Positions 24,554 to 33,062 of a stretch of 64,000 nucleotides of DNA are shown one piece after another. The stretch lies in assembly GCA_041905795.1 (NCBI GenBank), contig JAYRKL010000005.1, positions 169,066-233,065 of the forward strand, in the 5' to 3' direction. The notes under the pieces were generated by a model. The model did not search any database. It was not told the origin of the DNA and saw nothing but the letters and a program-made list of their open reading frames with translations. The position numbers and the translations under genes are program-made. The DNA is from SHVO01 sp041905795 (GTDB taxonomy: Bacteria > Pseudomonadota > Alphaproteobacteria > Rhodospirillales > Rhodospirillaceae). Position 1 is the stretch's first letter; every line of letters starts with the position of its first letter.

Positions 24554-27145
24554 ATGAGCGACGCCGTCCTTAAATCCCCCGCTCCGCTGACCGCCCTCAA
24601 ACGCCTGTTGCCGCTGGTGGGTGTGGCGGTGTTCGCCGCCGCCATCTGGCTCCTGGAACGGGAACTGGGCGGGGATCGCCTCGCCGACGCCGTCGCTTAC
24701 GCCCGCAAGCTGCCGTCGTCCGCCGTGGCGCTGGCGGCGGTGTTCACGCTGCTCTCTTATATGGCGTTGGCGGCCTACGATTTCCTGGCGGTGCGCTACG
24801 CTGGCGCGGCCTTGCCGGCCGCGACCGTCCTCAAGACCGCCTTCACCGCCAGCGCCGTGGGACACAGCCTGGGTTTCGCCGCCCTTACCGGCGGCTCCAT
24901 CCGCTATCGCTTCTATACCGCCGCCGGCCTGTCGGGATTCCAGATCACCACCGCCGTCACGTTCCTGGCGCTAAGCTTTCCCTTGAGCATCACCTTCCTG
25001 GGCGGCCTGGCGCTGATGGTCCAGCCGGAGATTCTGGGGCACACCCTCGACGTCCCCGACATTTTCGCCCGCGGGCTTGGCATGATCCTCGCCCTGCCCA
25101 TGGCGGTCCTGCTCGCGGCAAGCGCTCTGCGGATCGCCGTCCTGCCGGTGGGGCGCTGGCGCATCCGCCTGCCGACCTTCGCCAACGCCCTGGGGCAGGC
25201 CGCCGCCGGCGCCGTCGACCTGCTGCTGGCGGCCGCCACGCTTTATATCCTGCTGCCGCACAGCGACCTCGCCTTCCCGCATTTCCTCGGCCTCTATCTC
25301 GCGGCCCTGCTAGTGGCGTCCTTGAGCCAGGTGCCCGGCGGCCTCGGCGTGTTCGAAGGACTGGTGGTCTCGCTGGTCGCGCCCTTCATCGACGGCGAAC
25401 TGGTGCTGGGCGCCCTGCTCGCCTACCGCATGGTCTATTACGTCGGCCCGCTGCTCCTGGCGATCCTGTGGTTCGGGGCCGGCGAGTTCAACGCGCGCCG
25501 CCACAACATCTCAACCCTTGCCGTGTTCGCCGGCCGGCAATGGGCGGCGGTGGCGCCGCTCCTGCTGGCGGCCGCCGTGTTCGTGGCCGGCGCCGTGCTG
25601 GTGATCACCGGTGCCGCGCCCGAGCGCCGCTCCGCCATCTCCGCCGTCAACGACTGGCTGCCCCTGGGCGTGATCGAAGGCTCCCACCTGATCGCCTCGC
25701 TGGCGGGTGTGGGATTGCTGCTGCTGGCCTCCGCCCTCCTGCGGCGCGTGGACGCCGCCTATTTCGCCACCCTCGCCCTGCTCGGCGTCGGCGTCGTGAC
25801 CACCCTCACCCGCGGCTTCCATTACCAGGAGGCCCTGGCGCTGCTCGCCGTGGCCGGCGCGCTGTGGCCGGCGCGCTCGGCGTTCTACCGCGAGGCCGCA
25901 CTCACCGGGCTCCACCTGTCGTGGCAGTGGCTGATCGCGGTGGCGGTGGTGATCGCCGGCAGCATCTGGCTCGGGTTCTTCGCCCACCGCTATGTCGAGT
26001 ATTCGTCGGAACTGTGGTGGCAGTTCGAGCTGAACGGCAACGCGCCGCGCTTCCTGCGCGCCTCGCTCCTGGTGATCCTGCTGTTCACCGCAGTCAGCGT
26101 GCGCCAGCTGCTGACGCCGCGCGTGCGCATGCCGTCCCTGCCGAACGAAAACGACCTGGAGCGCGCCGCCGCCGTCGTCGCCGCGGCGCAGGACTGCTCG
26201 GCTAACCTGGCGCTGGTGGGCGACAAGGCCTTCCTGTTCGACTCCGCCGGCGACGGCTTCATCATGTACCGGGTCCAGGGCGGCACCTGGGCGGCCATGG
26301 GCGACCCGGTGGCGCCCGCGCAGCAGCAGGCCAACCTGCTCTGGCAGTTCCGCGAGATGGTCGATGAACACGGCGGACGCTGCGTGTTCTACCAGGTCAA
26401 GCCCGAGAACCTGGCGCTCTACGCCGACCTCGGGCTAGCGCTCTACAAGATCGGCGACGAAGCGCGGGTGGATCTCGCCGGTTTCTCCCTGGACTCCTCC
26501 GGCAAGCGCGACCTGCGCCAGACCCATCGCCGCGCGGTGCGCGAGGGCGCCGTCTTCCGCATGCTCACGGCCGCCGAGGTGCAAGACTGCCTGCCGCGCC
26601 TGCGCCGGGTGTCGGACGCCTGGCTGGCGCACAAGAGCGGCAGGGAAAAAGGCTTCTCCCTCGGTTTCTTCGACGCCGATTACATCGCCCGCTTCCCCTG
26701 CGGCGTGGTCGAGGCCGGCGGCGAGATCGTCGCCTTCGCCAATCTCTGGTCCGGCGCCGGCAAGGCCGAACTGTCCATCGACCTCATGCGCCACCTCGAC
26801 ACCGGCATCTATGGCGTGATGGATTTCCTGCTGGTGGAGATCATGCTGTGGGGCAAGGCGCAAGGGTACCAGTGGTTCAACCTGGGCATGGCGCCGCTCT
26901 CCGGCCTGGAAAGCCGGCGCCTGGGCCCCTTGTGGCACAAGGTCGGCGGCCTCGTGTACCGCATGGGCGACCAGTTCTACAGTTTCCGCGGGCTGCGCCG
27001 GTACAAGGAGAAATTCGGCCCGGTGTGGCGGCCCAAGTACCTGGCCTGCCCGGGCGGATTGGCCATCGGCCGGGTGATCATCGACATCACCGCCGCCATC
27101 GCCGGCGCCCCCAAGACCCCACGGATCGGCAAGACAAGCGGCTAG
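24554..27145 (+). CDS. mprF: MprF/LpiA: lysylphosphatidylglycerol synthase and flippase
   Basis: 863 residues, normal full length for bifunctional MprF. Residues about 15-510 form a dozen or more membrane segments (flippase part, with FTASAVGHSLGFAALTGGSIRYRFY and QVPGGLGVFEGLVVSL). Residues about 535-850 form the DUF2156 aminoacyl-transferase domain (DKAFLFDSAGDGFIMYRVQGGTWAAMGDPV, FYQVKPENLALYADLGL, KRDLRQTHRRAVREG, FNLGMAPLSGLE, KEKFGPVWRPKYLA). It attaches lysine from Lys-tRNA to phosphatidylglycerol and flips the lipid, giving resistance to cationic peptides and acid. The divergent VirJ-like gene would reverse the reaction. Confidence 0.93.
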   Translation: MSDAVLKSPAPLTALKRLLPLVGVAVFAAAIWLLERELGGDRLADAVAYARKLPSSAVALAAVFTLLSYMALAAYDFLAVRYAGAALPAATVLKTAFTASAVGHSLGFAALTGGSIRYRFYTAAGLSGFQITTAVTFLALSFPLSITFLGGLALMVQPEILGHTLDVPDIFARGLGMILALPMAVLLAASALRIAVLPVGRWRIRLPTFANALGQAAAGAVDLLLAAATLYILLPHSDLAFPHFLGLYLAALLVASLSQVPGGLGVFEGLVVSLVAPFIDGELVLGALLAYRMVYYVGPLLLAILWFGAGEFNARRHNISTLAVFAGRQWAAVAPLLLAAAVFVAGAVLVITGAAPERRSAISAVNDWLPLGVIEGSHLIASLAGVGLLLLASALLRRVDAAYFATLALLGVGVVTTLTRGFHYQEALALLAVAGALWPARSAFYREAALTGLHLSWQWLIAVAVVIAGSIWLGFFAHRYVEYSSELWWQFELNGNAPRFLRASLLVILLFTAVSVRQLLTPRVRMPSLPNENDLERAAAVVAAAQDCSANLALVGDKAFLFDSAGDGFIMYRVQGGTWAAMGDPVAPAQQQANLLWQFREMVDEHGGRCVFYQVKPENLALYADLGLALYKIGDEARVDLAGFSLDSSGKRDLRQTHRRAVREGAVFRMLTAAEVQDCLPRLRRVSDAWLAHKSGREKGFSLGFFDADYIARFPCGVVEAGGEIVAFANLWSGAGKAELSIDLMRHLDTGIYGVMDFLLVEIMLWGKAQGYQWFNLGMAPLSGLESRRLGPLWHKVGGLVYRMGDQFYSFRGLRRYKEKFGPVWRPKYLACPGGLAIGRVIIDITAAIAGAPKTPRIGKTSG

Positions 27146-27186
27146 CTTCGCGCGATAATCACCCGAAGAAAACGGGAGGATCGCGC

Positions 27187-27594
27187 ATGCGCAGTCTTGG
27201 ATGGGTGGTCGCGGGCATAGCGTTCAGCGGCATGGAAATCATGGGCGGCGCCCGCGCGGCCGACGTCATCACGCCGGTGCACGACGGAGTCTATACCGCC
27301 ACCGCCGAACGCAACCCGGCCTTGAGCGGCGAAAACTGCCAGGCCCTCGCGCTCGGCAAGGTCACCATCGCCCAGGGCAACCTGCGGTCGGCGGCGTCCT
27401 CCACCACGGCCTGGCTCACCGGCATCATCACCGAGGACGGCCACGTCAAAGGTTCCATGGCCCGTCCGGGCGGGCCGCGGCGCCCGCTGGAAGGCCGGTT
27501 GATGGGCGACACCATCAGCGCCGGGTTCATCGAGTCCGATGCCCAGGCGAACACAATGTGCGCGTGGCAGATCGAACTGAAGCGCGCGCCTTAG
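27187..27594 (+). CDS. Secreted protein of unknown function
   Basis: 135 residues from ATG 27187, with GGGAGGA upstream and a signal peptide (LGWVVAGIAFSG...GGARAA). The mature part is beta-rich (DGVYTATAERNPALSGENC, TTAWLTGIITEDGHVKGSM) with two cysteines that could form a disulfide. It begins 41 bases after mprF in the same direction and may be cotranscribed. No family recognised. Confidence 0.7.
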   Translation: MRSLGWVVAGIAFSGMEIMGGARAADVITPVHDGVYTATAERNPALSGENCQALALGKVTIAQGNLRSAASSTTAWLTGIITEDGHVKGSMARPGGPRRPLEGRLMGDTISAGFIESDAQANTMCAWQIELKRAP

Positions 27595-27633
27595 CCTAGA
27601 CAGCGCGCCCTTCGCCGTCCGGTATGCTATCGC

Positions 27634-29232
27634 CTACTTCGCGGGCGCCGGCGGATAGGTAATGCCCAGCTGCTCCAGGTAGCTCGCGTATTTGCCGGAG
27701 TCGTAATAATACTTCTCCATCTGCGGCCGCAGCCGCGCCATCAGGTCGGCGTTGAGATGCGTGGCCGGCTTGTCGCTGGCCACCAGCACCGGATCGTACT
27801 TCTGGTCCTTGAGTTGGACGTTGTTGAAGTAGTCCTTGGCCGCGGCCACCAGCGACGGCGTGGTGGCGATATCCAGTACCGTCATCGCCACGGCTTTCGC
27901 GCCCGCCACCGCGCCCTTGTGGGCGATGGGCGTGGTCATGGCGATGGCCGCCGTGACGTGGTGGGCGATGGTGTTGGGTACATTGGAGGGATAGCGCACG
28001 GTGATGGTCGGCACCGTCCACATGACGTCGCCGATGTCGTCGGAGCTGGCGTTGACGCCGGCGCCGCGGGTTTCCGGCGTCGACAGCTTTTCGATCTCCT
28101 TGGCCAGCGGCTTCAACTTGAAACCGTTGGCTTCCTGCACCTGCCGGGCGAAGGCCTGGTCGGCGTCGGACCACTGCGGCATGCCCACCAGCTTGATGTT
28201 GGCATAGGCGGCCTCGGCTAAAGGCTTGTTGGCGTAGTTGGGCGCGGCGTAGCCCAGCACCTGGCGCGTGACGGTCGTACCCGTGGCCTTGGCGGCGGCC
28301 TCCGAGATCTCGTTGCCGGTCTCATAGAGCATCCGGATGTCCTGGAAGTTGCGCTCGCGGAAGTAATACCAGACCGCGGCCTCGCCCGGCACGACGTTGG
28401 GCTGTCCGCCGCCGTTGGTGATCACATAGTGCGAGCGCTGGGTGACCGGCAGGTGTTCGCGGCGCATGTTCCAGGCGATGTCCATGAGTTCGACTCCGTC
28501 CAGGGCGCTGCGGCCCAGCCAGGGCGCGGCGGCGGCGTGGGAGGTCTTGCCGTGGAACTTGTATTCCACCGACACCATGCCGGTGTTGCCCATGTCGCCA
28601 TATCCCGTTCCAAAGTCGCTGGAGACATGGGCGAAGATCGAGGCGTCCACGCCCTTGAACACGCCGGCGCGCACATAGAACGCCTTGGAGCCCAGCAGTT
28701 CCTCTGCCACACCCGGCCAGATGATCAGGCGGGCCTTGATGTTGTTCTTGACCATCACGTCCTTGGCGGCCAGCGCCGCGGCGACGATCAGCGGCATGCC
28801 GGAGTTGTGGCCTTCGCCGTGTCCGGGGGCGCCTTCCACCATCGGCTTGATCTGGGGCGAGCCTGGGAATTGCGACAGGCCGAGCAGGCAGTCGATATCG
28901 CTGCCCAATGCGATCAAGGGGCCGCCCTCGCCCCAGGTGGCGGTCCAGGCAGTGGGGATGTCGGCCACGCCCTTGGTGATCTTGAAACCGTTCTGTTCGA
29001 GGATGCCGGTGATATAGGCCGAGGTGCGGACCTCCTGGAAGCCCGGTTCGGAGAAGCTGAACACCGTGTCGACCATCTGCTGCACCAGCTTGGCGCGGTT
29101 ATCGACGCCGACGATAGCCTGCTCCTTCATGGCGCCGCTGGCGGCGGCGAACGCTGCCGTGCTGAGGAAAGGCGTGGCGAGCGCGGACGCCAAAAGCAAA
29201 GCCGACGTGAAAGAGGCTGAAGTCTTGGTCAT
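27634..29232 (-). CDS. Secreted M20D-type amidohydrolase (AbgB-like)
   Basis: 532 residues with signal peptide ending TAAFAA. The family is shown by FSFSEPGFQEVRTSAYI (E-P-x-x-x-E), ALGSDIDCLLGL, the metal loop GAPGHGEGHNSGM, the pair GVAEELLGSK (E-E), HGKTSHAAAAPWLGRSALDGVELMD, and ASSDDIGDVMW. Relatives cleave N-acylated amino acids, p-aminobenzoyl-glutamate or indole amides. The usual Cys of the GCGHN metal loop is Glu here. The gene is divergent from the GT61 gene by 176 bp; the substrate is unknown. Confidence 0.9.
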   Translation of the reverse strand: MTKTSASFTSALLLASALATPFLSTAAFAAASGAMKEQAIVGVDNRAKLVQQMVDTVFSFSEPGFQEVRTSAYITGILEQNGFKITKGVADIPTAWTATWGEGGPLIALGSDIDCLLGLSQFPGSPQIKPMVEGAPGHGEGHNSGMPLIVAAALAAKDVMVKNNIKARLIIWPGVAEELLGSKAFYVRAGVFKGVDASIFAHVSSDFGTGYGDMGNTGMVSVEYKFHGKTSHAAAAPWLGRSALDGVELMDIAWNMRREHLPVTQRSHYVITNGGGQPNVVPGEAAVWYYFRERNFQDIRMLYETGNEISEAAAKATGTTVTRQVLGYAAPNYANKPLAEAAYANIKLVGMPQWSDADQAFARQVQEANGFKLKPLAKEIEKLSTPETRGAGVNASSDDIGDVMWTVPTITVRYPSNVPNTIAHHVTAAIAMTTPIAHKGAVAGAKAVAMTVLDIATTPSLVAAAKDYFNNVQLKDQKYDPVLVASDKPATHLNADLMARLRPQMEKYYYDSGKYASYLEQLGITYPPAPAK

Positions 29233-29408
29233 GATGGCCCTCCCTGAAAGAACTGCTGGAAGCGCCTAGCCTGCCCGGTTTCCGGAACCCTTGTAAATTC
29301 GGAAACGACGCCCGGCCGCGGACACTCCGGAAAATCACCTCAACTGGCAGATGTTTGCCGGTTCCCCTAAACTGATCCTCCGCCCCCTTTCCGGACACCG
29401 CATCCCTC

Positions 29409-30947
29409 GTGCCTTCGCTCAAACAGATCCATATCGACGGCATGGCGGCGTTCCGCGCCGGGCGCCTGGACGAGGCCGCGGCGCTGCTGGAGGAGGTCGC
29501 GCGCCAGGCCACGGATCTCTCGACCGTGGTCGCCCTCACCCAGATCGAACGCATGCGCGGCCGCCCAGCCGCCGGGATGGCATATGCCGAAAAGGCCCTG
29601 GCGCTGCTGGCGGCCGGCGCCGTCCCGCCGATGCTGGCGCTGATCCCCAGCCAGGAAGTGCTGAAGTCGGTGGCGGCCATGAATCCCGCCGCGGTCGCCG
29701 CCGCCTACGACCCGATCAGGAATTTGATCTTCGACGGCGTCGCCGCCCTCGGCGCGCCGGAGAAAGCCATGCGCCTGTCCCAGGTGGCGATCTCCCTGGC
29801 CGAAGTCACGGGCGACGCCGGCCTGCTGCACGCCTTTTACGACAAGTGCCTGCCCGGCTTTGTCGGACACCAGTTGCCGATGCGGCTGTCGCCGACCACG
29901 ACCTTGCGGCAGTGGTCCGGGCCTTCGGCCCTGGTCGAACTGGAGCCCGCGCGCGAGGTCGAGATCGCGCGCGGGTCCTACGCCCGCCGCTATCGGTCGC
30001 CGGGCTTTTTCACCCGCGTCATCCCCGGCGGCCAGATGCTGTGCGGCTGGGATTTCGCCGTCACCGCCGAGGGCGCGGTGCTCTCCGACACCAGCTACTT
30101 CGGCGACCCGGTGGTCGTCGGCGGCTGGTTTCCGCACCGCTTCAACGAGAACGCCAGCCGGTGCTTCCATCTCTGGCCCGACCAGGTCCGGGATATCGAC
30201 GCAGATGTCATCTTCCTGTCGACGCCGGTGAACTTCGCGGTCGGCCACTGGCTGTGCGATATCCTGCCGCGCCTGCGCGCCCGCGCCGGCCGCGCGGATG
30301 TAAAGGTCGCGATCCCGGCCGGGCTGCCGCGCAAACACCGGGACCTGCTCGCCCTGTGCGGCGTCACGGCGGAAGGCATCATCGAATGCGAACTGGGCGG
30401 CCGCTACCGGTTCAGGAACCTCGTTGTCGCCCTCGCCGGCGCCACCACCGTCGATCCACCGCCGGGCAATGTGACCTTCCTCGCGTCCCACCTGCGGGCG
30501 CCGGATGCGCAGCCGGACATCGGCAGGCGTATTTTCCTGGTGCGGTCGGAGAAAACCCGCAAGGTCATCAACCAGGATGAACTCGACGCCTGGCTGCGCG
30601 CGCGGGGATTCGATTTCATGGACCTCGCAAAGACATCGATCGCCGACCAGCGCGCCCGCCTGGCCAAGGCCGAAACCGTCATCGGCATCTACGGCTCCGA
30701 TCTTTTGTCCTGCCTGTTCATGCCGGAAGGGTCGCGGTTCGTTTCCCTCGACTACCGCGCGGAAGTGGACCCGTTCACCGGCGCGCTCGATTCCGCCGCC
30801 GCCGGGATTCATTCCATCCTGCTCGGCATCCGCTTCCGCGTCCTGGACTGCTCGGGCTCCAAGCAGAGCGGTGAGACCAGCCAGAAGAAAGACCGCGACT
30901 TCACCGTAGATTGCGGCGCCCTCGAACAGCTGCTCGCGGCACTTTAA
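29409..30947 (+). CDS. GT61 (DUF563) glycosyltransferase with N-terminal helical repeat
   Basis: 512 residues from GTG 29409 (ATG 29442 is an alternative; neither has a strong Shine-Dalgarno). Residues about 1-90 form TPR-like helices (AAFRAGRLDEAAALLEEV, GMAYAEKALALL). The DUF563/GT61 domain follows at about 190-480: GHWLCDILPRLRARA, RRIFLVRSEKTRKVINQDEL and GIYGSDLLSCLFMPEGSRFVSLDY. GT61 enzymes transfer sugars (for example xylose or GlcNAc) from nucleotide donors; in bacteria they often act on envelope polysaccharide. It ends before the inverted repeat and a bidirectional terminator. Confidence 0.82.
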   Translation: MPSLKQIHIDGMAAFRAGRLDEAAALLEEVARQATDLSTVVALTQIERMRGRPAAGMAYAEKALALLAAGAVPPMLALIPSQEVLKSVAAMNPAAVAAAYDPIRNLIFDGVAALGAPEKAMRLSQVAISLAEVTGDAGLLHAFYDKCLPGFVGHQLPMRLSPTTTLRQWSGPSALVELEPAREVEIARGSYARRYRSPGFFTRVIPGGQMLCGWDFAVTAEGAVLSDTSYFGDPVVVGGWFPHRFNENASRCFHLWPDQVRDIDADVIFLSTPVNFAVGHWLCDILPRLRARAGRADVKVAIPAGLPRKHRDLLALCGVTAEGIIECELGGRYRFRNLVVALAGATTVDPPPGNVTFLASHLRAPDAQPDIGRRIFLVRSEKTRKVINQDELDAWLRARGFDFMDLAKTSIADQRARLAKAETVIGIYGSDLLSCLFMPEGSRFVSLDYRAEVDPFTGALDSAAAGIHSILLGIRFRVLDCSGSKQSGETSQKKDRDFTVDCGALEQLLAAL

Positions 30948-30964
30948 TTCACGTCTTCCTTTTT

Positions 30965-31075
30965 TGTCATTCTTGCGGGGCGAAGCCCTGCGAGAATCCA
31001 GAGGTTTCTCGTTTCTGGTTTTAAACCTGAAAACAAACACCTCTGGATCCTCGCGGCTTCGCCGCAAGGATGACA
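30965..31075. repeat. Pair of inverted TGTCAT repeats forming a MITE-like hairpin
   Basis: Left arm about 30965-31005 and right arm about 31039-31075 are inverted copies of the TGTCAT(C/T)CTTGCGG...GATCCAGAGGT type, separated by about 33 bases including GGTTTTAAACC. The 111-bp element lies between convergent genes. This resembles short mobile palindromic elements seen across proteobacteria. Confidence 0.72.
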
Positions 31076-31082
31076 AGAAAAC

Positions 31083-31110
31083 AAAAAAGGGGGCCACTGG
31101 CCCCCTTTTC
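31083..31110. terminator. Bidirectional rho-independent terminator
   Basis: AAAAAA-GGGGGCC-ACT-GGCCCCC-TTTT between the convergent GT61 and lectin-like genes. Confidence 0.85.
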
Positions 31111-31127
31111 CGTTCGGCTTGGCTTTT

Positions 31128-31850
31128 TTATTTCGCGTCGACCGCGAAACAGTAGAACAAACCATTGCCGCCGGTGGCGATCAGGTTTTCCTGGCTGCAG
31201 CCGCGGCTCGGGTGCGCGGCGACCCAGGAGATGCTGTTGCCGCCGGTGCGGTCGAAGTGGCCGAGCTGGGCGACACCGTCGGTCGCGCTGCTCGTCCAGT
31301 TCTTGCAGGTGTGGTCGGCGGCGTCGGTGAAGGCTTTGCCTTCGATGGTCGAACCGGTGAGGATATCGTGCTGGTTCGGGGTGTCGCCGGTGGCCTTGAT
31401 CGGCTCGCCCTTCTCGCTGAAAGCAGTCGCCTTCGACAGCGCGTTGCCGGCGCGGGCCAGGTCCAGGGTGTCGCCGTGCAGATGCGCCACGTTATCGGCG
31501 ATCTTGCCGCCTTTGGCGCCATACCACGGGCCGGTGCCGATGCGGTCGCGCGCGTTCACGGCCGGCTGGCCGTTGGCGGCCTGGGTGCTGAGGTAGGCGT
31601 GCCAGGTGCGGTTGCCGGCGCCTGCGGCGGCGGCGAGGGTCTGGCAGTGCTTGTCGGCGCCGGCGAGGCCGCCGAGATCGGCGCCCTTGCCCGAGCCGAC
31701 GCTGGTGATGAAAAACGACATCGGTTGTGGCGGAGCAGCAGCCGGCGCGGGCGCCGGGGCCGGCGCGGCGGCGATGGCACCCACCGCAAAAGAAGCGGCC
31801 ATGGCGGCGGCCGACGCGGCCGCGAGGGTCAGGCTCAGGACTTTTCTCAT
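31128..31850 (-). CDS. Secreted lectin-like protein (DUF1554-like)
   Basis: 240 residues; ATG 31850 is preferred because GGGGAG lies six bases before it, while the ATG at 31856 directly abuts it. Signal peptide, then an Ala-Pro-rich linker (APAPAPAPAAAPPQ). The rest is a single globular domain with MSFFITSVGSGKGADLGGLAGADKHC, TWHAYLS, RDRIGTGPWYG, HDILTGSTIEGKAF, CKNWTSS and GLFYCFA: cysteine pattern and ILTGS/NWTSS resemble DUF1554-type C-type-lectin-like domains described in Leptospira. The protein may bind carbohydrate or matrix. It stands between leuB and the terminator. Confidence 0.72.
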   Translation of the reverse strand: MRKVLSLTLAAASAAAMAASFAVGAIAAAPAPAPAPAAAPPQPMSFFITSVGSGKGADLGGLAGADKHCQTLAAAAGAGNRTWHAYLSTQAANGQPAVNARDRIGTGPWYGAKGGKIADNVAHLHGDTLDLARAGNALSKATAFSEKGEPIKATGDTPNQHDILTGSTIEGKAFTDAADHTCKNWTSSATDGVAQLGHFDRTGGNSISWVAAHPSRGCSQENLIATGGNGLFYCFAVDAK

Positions 31851-31976
31851 GTGCATCTCCCCTGTTGCGCCCATGGGGATACGGGCGCTTAGGGGCGGGA
31901 TGGTATGGGATGACGAAAGCTTCAGCCAGCCAAGGATGTGTTGCAATGCATCATATTTTTGGGAGGAACCAAGGGT

Positions 31977-33059
31977 TTAGCCGCATATTTCCTTAAGTTC
32001 CGCCACCACGGCGGCGGCCATGGCCCGGGTCGACACCGGCGTCTGGCCCGGCCCGGCCAGATCGGCGGTCCGGATGCCTTTTTCCAGCACCCGGCGCACG
32101 GCGGTGTCCACCGCATCGGCTTCCGCCGGCATCCCTAAGGAATGGCGCAGCATCATGCCCACCGACAGGATCATAGCCAGGGGGTTGGCCAGGTTCTTGC
32201 CGGCGATATCCGGGGCCGATCCATGGACCGGCTCGTAAAACCCGGGCTTCCCCGGCGCGCCCAGGCTGGCCGACGGCAGCATGCCGAGAGACCCGGTGAG
32301 CATCGCCGCCAGGTCCGACAACAGGTCGCCGAACAGGTTGTCGGTGACGATAACGTCGAACTGATGGGGGTTGCGCACCAACTGCATGGCACAGTTGTCG
32401 GCGTACATATGGCTAAGCTGGATATGCGGGAATTCCTCGGCGCGGAGTTTGGTCACCTCCTCCCGCCACAGCACGCCGCTTTCCATGACATTGGCCTTTT
32501 CGACCGAGCACACTTTGCCCTTGCGCGCGCCCGCCAGGATGAAGGCCGCGCGCGCCACCCGGCGGATTTCGCCGGTGGTGTAGACCTGGGTGTTCACGCC
32601 GCGGCGCTCGCCGCTGGCCAAGGTCTCGATACCGCGCGGCTCGCCGAAATAGACCCCGCCGGTCAGCTCGCGCACGATCATGATGTCGAGACCGCGCACC
32701 ACCTCGGGCTTCAAGGTCGATGAGTCGACCAACGCATCGAACACCACCGCCGGCCGCAGGTTGGCGAACAGACCGAGGTCTTTGCGGATACGCAGCAAGC
32801 CGCGCTCGGGCCGCTGGGCGAACGGTAGGCTGTCCCATTTCGGTCCACCGACGGCGCCCATCAAGACCGCATCGGAGGCCTTGGCCCTTTCGAGCGTCGC
32901 GTCGGACAGCGGCGTGCCTTCGGCATCGATGGCGGCGCCGCCGATGAGCCCTTCCGAAATCTCGAGCGCGCCAAAACATGCCAACACCGATCTGGCGCCG
33001 GCGGCGATCTCAGGCCCGATGCCGTCGCCGGGCAGAAGCAGGACTTTCTTCTTCGTCAT
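31977..33059 (-). CDS. leuB: 3-isopropylmalate dehydrogenase
   Basis: 360 residues, typical length. Motifs: LLPGDGIGPEIAAGAR, DAVLMGAVGGPKWD, LLRIRKDLGLFANLRPA, VRELTGGVYFGEPR, MYADNCAMQLVRNPHQFDVIVTDNLFGDLLSDLAAMLTGSLG and EPVHGSAPDIAGKN. It oxidises and decarboxylates 3-isopropylmalate with NAD in leucine synthesis. Its start lies four bases after the leuA stop, so the two are coupled. Confidence 0.96.
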   Translation of the reverse strand: MTKKKVLLLPGDGIGPEIAAGARSVLACFGALEISEGLIGGAAIDAEGTPLSDATLERAKASDAVLMGAVGGPKWDSLPFAQRPERGLLRIRKDLGLFANLRPAVVFDALVDSSTLKPEVVRGLDIMIVRELTGGVYFGEPRGIETLASGERRGVNTQVYTTGEIRRVARAAFILAGARKGKVCSVEKANVMESGVLWREEVTKLRAEEFPHIQLSHMYADNCAMQLVRNPHQFDVIVTDNLFGDLLSDLAAMLTGSLGMLPSASLGAPGKPGFYEPVHGSAPDIAGKNLANPLAMILSVGMMLRHSLGMPAEADAVDTAVRRVLEKGIRTADLAGPGQTPVSTRAMAAAVVAELKEICG

Positions 33060-33062
33060 GAC

